Source of the DNA: Burkholderia sp. Ac-20365 | GTDB lineage: Bacteria; Pseudomonadota; Gammaproteobacteria; Burkholderiales; Burkholderiaceae | DNA: 64,000 nucleotides | Direction: 5' to 3' | Assembly: GCF_017104715.1 (NCBI RefSeq) | Contig: NZ_JAAGPI010000006.1 | Coordinates: forward strand, 248,001-312,000 | The notes under the pieces: generated by a model | The model's input: the letters and a program-made list of their open reading frames with translations, nothing else | What the model was told of the DNA's origin: nothing | Databases searched by the model: none | Program-made: the position numbers and the translations under genes | In this document: one piece after another, positions 61,041 through 64,000 of the stretch | Position numbering within the stretch: position 1 is the stretch's first letter | Layout: each line of letters opens with the position of its first letter

Positions 61041-61541
61041 ATGACCACGTTCGTTCCGGAACAGGCGATTAGCGCCACTAAGGCAAGCGTCGACACAGCT
61101 TTCGGTCTTGCTGGCAAAGCCTTACAGGGATTCGGAATGCTGCTTGAACTCAATGCCCAAACCGTCAAAGCAGCTTTGGCCGAAGCACGGGAACTTGTTG
61201 TTCAACCTTCGATTGGCAAAGGTCCTCAGGACGCCCTTGTCACTCATACAAAGCAACTTCAGGTTGGAGTTCAAAAGACCCAGCAATATTGGAAACACGT
61301 GACGGAAATAGTTTCGGGCACGCAGGCCGAGTTCGAGGACGCGGCGAGACTGGTGTTCAAGCAGTCTTCGATAGAACCGAAGGCGTGGTTGGACAGCATG
61401 TCGAAGAGCGCACTACCGGGCGGAGACGCTATTGCTGCCTTCTGGAAATCGAGCTTGGGGGCTGCTAGTCAGGTCGCAGAGGTGGCATATACGGCCGCCA
61501 CGAAGCCGCCCAAGAGGGTCGTCGAAACCGCGGTCGGTTGA
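61041..61541 (+). CDS. Phasin-family protein
   Basis: This 166-residue protein of the phasin_2 family is almost entirely amphipathic helix, without cysteine or membrane span. TTFVPEQAISATKASVDTAF, LLELNAQTVKAALAEAREL and the alanine-rich C-terminus AASQVAEVAYTAATKPPKR are typical. Phasins coat polyhydroxyalkanoate granules, controlling their number and size, and also act as chaperone-like helpers. ATG 61041 has GGAGG at good spacing and its own promoter. It is a single gene ended by a strong hairpin. This is the first core-like gene after the island. Confidence 0.88.
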   Translation: MTTFVPEQAISATKASVDTAFGLAGKALQGFGMLLELNAQTVKAALAEARELVVQPSIGKGPQDALVTHTKQLQVGVQKTQQYWKHVTEIVSGTQAEFEDAARLVFKQSSIEPKAWLDSMSKSALPGGDAIAAFWKSSLGAASQVAEVAYTAATKPPKRVVETAVG

Positions 61542-61556
61542 GCGTACCGCTCGCCT

Positions 61557-61586
61557 AGGCTTGCCGCGTTCCCGTGCGGCAAGCCT
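61557..61586. terminator. Hairpin between phasin and maiA
   Basis: AGGCTTGCCGC (61557-61567) pairs perfectly with GCGGCAAGCCT (61576-61586) around an eight-base loop. It follows the phasin stop by 15 bases and also faces the convergent maiA gene. No T-run follows on the forward strand. Confidence 0.65.
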
Positions 61587-61661
61587 GGAAGATTGCGTCG
61601 AGCATCACAAATCGAGTTGGCTAATGAGCGCCGCTCGGCAGGCCGGTACATCCCTACGCGA

Positions 61662-62309
61662 TTACGATTCCGCGTCCGGTTGCTTCGAAGGTTCCGCCTG
61701 TGAAAACGCATCCAAGGCCATCGCATTTGCAGCGAGCCGCGATATGGTGGGGTAGCGATTCAAAGGAATTTCAAACCTGCGTGCATTCCAAACCTGTGGG
61801 ACGAGACACAGGTCTGCGATGGTTGGCGTGCTACCGAACACGAAATCACCGACGCGACGCTCTGAATTTAGCCGCTGTTCGAGCGAACTGAAGCCAGCAT
61901 CAATCCAGTGCTGATACCACTCAGATTTTTGCTCGTCAGAGATACTCAGGCGCTTTTTCAGATACTGAAGTACGCGCAGGTTGTTGATGGGATGAATCTC
62001 ACACGCCACTTGCAGTGCTACGGAGCGGACGTATGCGCGGTCCGCTGGTGCTGACGGGAGCAGCGGTGGGGCCGGATACAACTCGTCGAGATACTCGATG
62101 ATTGCGAGAGACTGGGTGAGAACCTGTGTCCCATCTTCGAGCGCCGGAACCAGCCCGTCTGGATTGAGCTCACGATATACGCTGGAGAGCTGCTGCCCGC
62201 CGCCTTTCAGGAGATGCACGGCGGCGTACTCATACGGCAGCCCTTTCAAGGCCAGCGCAATACGAACGCGATACGACGCGGAGCTTCGGAAGTAGCTATA
62301 CAGCTTCAT
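61662..62309 (-). CDS. maiA: Maleylacetoacetate isomerase (zeta-class GST)
   Basis: This 215-residue protein has the thioredoxin-fold start KLYSYFRSSASYRVRIAL, a variant of the SSCSWRVR motif of zeta-class transferases with Ala instead of Cys. The glutathione site includes LNPDGLVPAL and TQSLAIIEYLDE; the helical domain holds ACEIHPINNLRVLQYL. It isomerises maleylacetoacetate to fumarylacetoacetate using glutathione. Its start overlaps the fahA stop by four bases (ATGA), so it is the last gene of the homogentisate operon. The Cys-to-Ala change does not remove the catalytic serine. Confidence 0.93.
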   Translation of the reverse strand: MKLYSYFRSSASYRVRIALALKGLPYEYAAVHLLKGGGQQLSSVYRELNPDGLVPALEDGTQVLTQSLAIIEYLDELYPAPPLLPSAPADRAYVRSVALQVACEIHPINNLRVLQYLKKRLSISDEQKSEWYQHWIDAGFSSLEQRLNSERRVGDFVFGSTPTIADLCLVPQVWNARRFEIPLNRYPTISRLAANAMALDAFSQAEPSKQPDAES

Positions 62310-63685
62310 CCGTTATTCTCCGCAGCGACATCGAGGGCCGGCAGGATGGTCCCGACGCACGAGCCGAAGCCAACGCGATAGCCGTTACCCTGGCACCATC
62401 CGCGAAGCGTCAATTCATCGCCATCTTCAAGAAACGCGCGTTCCTCGCCAGCACCGAGTTTGAGAGGCGTCTTTCCGTTCCACGTCAACTCGAGAAGGCT
62501 ACCGAAGGTTCCGACGTTGTCGTGACTCGAATCCGATTTGGGTCCGCTGATAGTGCCGGAGCCCATGAGGTCGCCCACGCGGGTGTTGCAGCCCGACGAT
62601 GTGTGATGTGCCAATTGTTGCGCCATCGACCAGTACATGTGCTTGAAATTGGTCCTGGCAATCGTCGTTGGCTTCGTCGCGGACTCGGGCTTCAACTGAA
62701 CCTCAAGATTCATGTCGACACCTGCGTTGGCTGCGCCTCGCAGATATTCGAGCGGCTTCGGTTCCTGTTCTGGCTGCTCGACGCGAAACGGCGACAATGC
62801 ATCCATCGTCACCACCCACGGCGAGATAGTAGTCGCGAAGCCTTTCGAGTTAAACGGGCCAAGCGGCTGATACTCCCATTGCTGAATGTCGCGGGCGCTC
62901 CAGTCATTCAGCAGTACCATCCCGAACAGGTGGTCGTCCGCGTTCTTCGCAAAGATAGGGATTCCGAGCGTACTGCCGATGCCTACAAAGAAGCCGGTTT
63001 CGAGTTCGATGTCCAGCTTGCGGCTCGGCCCGTAAATTGGCCGTGCAGAACTCGGGTCCTTGCGTTGACCGTTAGGGCGTCGTACCGGCGTACCGCTGAC
63101 CACAACGGACGAAGCGCGCCCGTTGTAGCCAATGGGAATCTCGAGCCAGTTTGGCATCAGTGCATTTTCCGGGTCGCGGAACATACAACCAACATTCGTA
63201 GCGTGTTCGCGTGACGAGTAGAAGTCCGTGTAGCCAGGAATCTCGAAGGGCAGATGCATGACAGCATCTGACTGCCGGACCATTACACGCTCACGCATGT
63301 CATGGTCGTCACGCAACGTTGCCGCATCGGTCGAGAGTAGTGCCGACAGCTGGCTGCGTACACTTCTCCAGACGGGCTTGCCCAACTCTACGAAGTCGTT
63401 CAGCCGCTTTTGCCGGAAAACGCTCTTCGGATTTCCTTCGTCGTCCACGACCGTATAGGGCACCGCGAGCAAACGAGCGGACTCGAGCGCTGCAAGGTCA
63501 ACAATCCAGTCCCCGATTGCGACACCCACGCGTGCAAGGTTAGACCGGGCATCGGAAAAGACGCCGAACGGAAGGTTCTGGATTGGGAAGTCAGTGTCTT
63601 CAGTGTTGGCTGATTCGACCCAACTTTTGAGGTCTGCGCGGGTGGTCTCGGCCACTGAGCCCGCGTTGTCGGTAGTTGAAGTCAT
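62306..63685 (-). CDS. fahA: Fumarylacetoacetase
   Basis: This 459-residue enzyme has an N-terminal SH3-like domain (to about 120), followed by the catalytic FAH domain with DFYSSREHATNVG near 155 (catalytic His and metal ligand Asp), ELETGFFVG, LLNDWSARDIQ and GDLMGSGTISG. It splits fumarylacetoacetate into fumarate and acetoacetate, the last step of tyrosine breakdown. ATG 63685 shares its A with the hmgA stop (TGATG), so the genes are coupled, and GGAAAACC lies upstream. All expected residues are present and the length is normal. Confidence 0.95.
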   Translation of the reverse strand: MTSTTDNAGSVAETTRADLKSWVESANTEDTDFPIQNLPFGVFSDARSNLARVGVAIGDWIVDLAALESARLLAVPYTVVDDEGNPKSVFRQKRLNDFVELGKPVWRSVRSQLSALLSTDAATLRDDHDMRERVMVRQSDAVMHLPFEIPGYTDFYSSREHATNVGCMFRDPENALMPNWLEIPIGYNGRASSVVVSGTPVRRPNGQRKDPSSARPIYGPSRKLDIELETGFFVGIGSTLGIPIFAKNADDHLFGMVLLNDWSARDIQQWEYQPLGPFNSKGFATTISPWVVTMDALSPFRVEQPEQEPKPLEYLRGAANAGVDMNLEVQLKPESATKPTTIARTNFKHMYWSMAQQLAHHTSSGCNTRVGDLMGSGTISGPKSDSSHDNVGTFGSLLELTWNGKTPLKLGAGEERAFLEDGDELTLRGWCQGNGYRVGFGSCVGTILPALDVAAENNG

Positions 63686-64000
63686 CACTGGTTTTCCGGG
63701 GTGAAGCGGTTGACGAGGCCTTGCCAGCATTCGAAATATTCGTTTTGAAGCTGGGACGTCTCGAGGGCAAATTGAGTTGGCTTGATGAGCGTACGGGTCT
63801 CAAACATAAACGCCATCGTCGAATCAACCTTGACGGGCTTCGAAGTGTCAGAGACTGAAGCTTTTTCGAATGTGCCTGCGTCTGGACCGTGACCCGACAT
63901 ACAGTTGTGGAGGCTCGCTCCACCGGGGACGAAGCCTTCTGCTTTGGCATCGTACTCGCCGTGAATCAGGCCCATGAACTCGCTAGCGACGTTCCGGTGA
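63685..64000 (-). CDS. hmgA: Homogentisate 1,2-dioxygenase (C-terminal part)
   Basis: The frame runs from the right window edge to the stop at 63685, giving the last 104 residues. [36 protein letters not shown] and [10 protein letters not shown] are the C-terminal landmarks of homogentisate dioxygenase, with the Fe(II)-binding Glu in [12 protein letters not shown] and His in the CMSGHGPD segment. The enzyme opens the homogentisate ring to maleylacetoacetate. It heads the operon hmgA-fahA-maiA on the reverse strand. The N-terminus is outside the window. Confidence 0.95.
   Translation of the reverse strand, partial: HRNVASEFMGLIHGEYDAKAEGFVPGGASLHNCMSGHGPDAGTFEKASVSDTSKPVKVDSTMAFMFETRTLIKPTQFALETSQLQNEYFECWQGLVNRFTPENQ

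Overview
The window is high-GC proteobacterial DNA of the Burkholderia/Paraburkholderia/Caballeronia type. The evidence is the GC-rich codon use, many LysR and AraC regulators, cepacian-like polysaccharide genes, a phasin, a homogentisate pathway operon and a hairpin-rich intergenic repeat of a kind I associate with this group. I have no database result, so the genus is an inference. No rRNA, tRNA, CRISPR array, integrase or intact transposase was seen.

Layout. 1-9.7 kb: a MalT-like LuxR regulator cut by the left edge, a feruloyl-CoA synthase, small hypothetical genes, a DHA2-type MFS exporter, a cupin, a membrane-anchored leucine-rich-repeat protein and a ferredoxin-NADP reductase. 10.3-36.3 kb: a large exopolysaccharide region. 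It starts with two paralogous glycoside-hydrolase lipoproteins, a glycosyltransferase fused to a degenerate receiver domain, two AraC regulators with GATase1-like sensor halves, and a TupA-like ATP-grasp protein. A forward run follows: BY-kinase/Wzz, GT4, Tat-exported hydrolase, GT2, Wzx flippase, GT4, then manC and a WcaJ-type initiating transferase. A reverse pair, Wzy-like polymerase and PAP2 phosphatase, sits inside. Together these can make the mannose donor, load sugar-1-phosphate on undecaprenyl phosphate, add sugars, flip, polymerise, control chain length and trim. No outer-membrane export lipoprotein (Wza/BceE type) is present in the window. 36.7-48.9 kb: a secreted small protein, a FecR/OmpA/CHASE2 operon, a bicupin dioxygenase with a divergent LysR gene, a second LysR/MFS pair, nudC, a subtilase with a stand-alone prodomain-like partner, an alpha/beta hydrolase and a small membrane protein. 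49.2-49.8 kb: a palindrome of about 590 bp. 49.9-52.8 kb: an iron-linked operon (PadR/NfeR-like regulator, siderophore-interacting ferric reductase, MFS).

52.9-60.9 kb is an accessory island, lower in GC and rich in unknown genes. It contains an XRE repressor with two CTACG-N5-CGTAG operators, several small orphan genes, a truncated paralogue, a decayed excisionase-type HTH, a DUF1917-like protein, and a complete three-gene ABC-3C operon (Mrr-like nuclease effector, middle component 2, SMC-like ATPase) on the reverse strand. This is the best candidate for an uncharacterised defence system.

61.0-64.0 kb returns to core genes: a phasin and the tyrosine/homogentisate operon hmgA-fahA-maiA, with hmgA cut by the right edge.
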